This document shows, in pieces, positions 41,670-41,725 of a stretch of 41,725 bases of DNA. The position numbers were made by a program, and so were the translations under genes. The notes beneath the pieces were generated by a model. The model did no database searches. It had not been told where the DNA came from and saw only the letters and a list, made by a program, of their open reading frames with translations. Source of the stretch: CAZEQK01 sp964514395 (GTDB taxonomy: Bacteria > Bacillota > Bacilli > Tepidibacillales > Tepidibacillaceae); NCBI GenBank assembly GCA_964514395.1, contig CAZEQK010000028.1, positions 1 to 41,725 of the forward strand, given 5' to 3'. Position 1 is the stretch's first letter, and each line of letters begins with the position of its first letter.

Positions 41670-41725
41670 TCATCCTCGAAATAAGGGCGGCATAGCACGA
41701 CTTAATGCTTTAGCATTTAGTGTGA
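41670..41725 (-). CDS. C-terminal end of a gene entering from the right (partial)
   Basis: On the reverse strand a frame is open from the window edge to TGA at 41672-41670 and reads TLNAKALSRAMPPLFRG. The repeat hairpin begins directly after the stop, and DUF3501 follows on the same strand, so this is probably the upstream member of that gene pair. Seventeen residues do not identify it. Confidence 0.4.
   Translation of the reverse strand, partial: TLNAKALSRAMPPLFRG

Overview
The window looks like the chromosome of a low-GC, endospore-forming Firmicute close to Bacillaceae. Evidence for this is the AT-rich sequence, strong AGGAGG-type ribosome binding sites, a T-box leader before argS, homologues of the Bacillus subtilis sporulation genes yunB and lytH, an ecsAB pair, a Zur-type zinc operator and DUF4179 anti-sigma genetics. 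It is a draft scaffold: one placeholder of exactly 100 N lies inside ecsB. I see no prophage, CRISPR array, tRNA or rRNA.

Layout. 1-4800: the tails of neighbouring genes, a broken YcxB-like gene, three GNAT acetyltransferases, an isochorismatase-type hydrolase, a HAD phosphatase, a DUF3298 gene with an in-frame stop, and a JAMM peptidase. 4974-9004: yunE-yunD-like genes, two small genes and an HD-GYP protein. 9094-11032: an ECF sigma factor and its DUF4179 anti-sigma. 11356-14137: nagZ-nagA for peptidoglycan recycling, then thyX (reverse strand) and yunB. 16323-19173: a frameshifted hypothetical gene and a decayed ecsAB pair that spans the gap. 19420-25132: a complete peptide ABC transporter (dppD-dppF-dppE-dppB-dppC). 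25174-27229: T-box plus argS. 27568-28723: insertion sequence remnants. 28998-31439: a two-component system. 31458-32441: lytH-like peptidase. 32631-36373: nickel-pincer nucleotide genes around an alternative ornithine cyclodeaminase. 36469-39155: a zinc ABC transporter behind a Zur box. 39148-41588: a Nudix hydrolase, a tartrate/D-malate dehydrogenase and a DUF3501 protein.

The most interesting block is 32631-36373. An operon on the reverse strand encodes an ArgZ/AgrE-type ornithine cyclodeaminase, LarB and only the N-terminal half of LarC (LarC1). The C-terminal half of LarC (LarC2) is on the opposite strand, converging on larC1, and carries an extra N-terminal region of about 145 residues that I do not recognise. 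LarA, the classic client of the nickel-pincer cofactor, is absent from the window. The arrangement suggests that the cyclodeaminase is the client enzyme and that LarC1 and LarC2 act here as separate polypeptides.

Other points of note are a three-copy dispersed palindromic repeat, a ThyX with RAR in place of the RHR signature, a non-canonical HIGH motif in ArgS, a perfect 42-bp palindrome behind ecsB, and decay limited to dispensable genes while housekeeping genes stay intact. The N gap appears artificial, because both edges carry the same 55 bp and merging them restores the ecsB frame.
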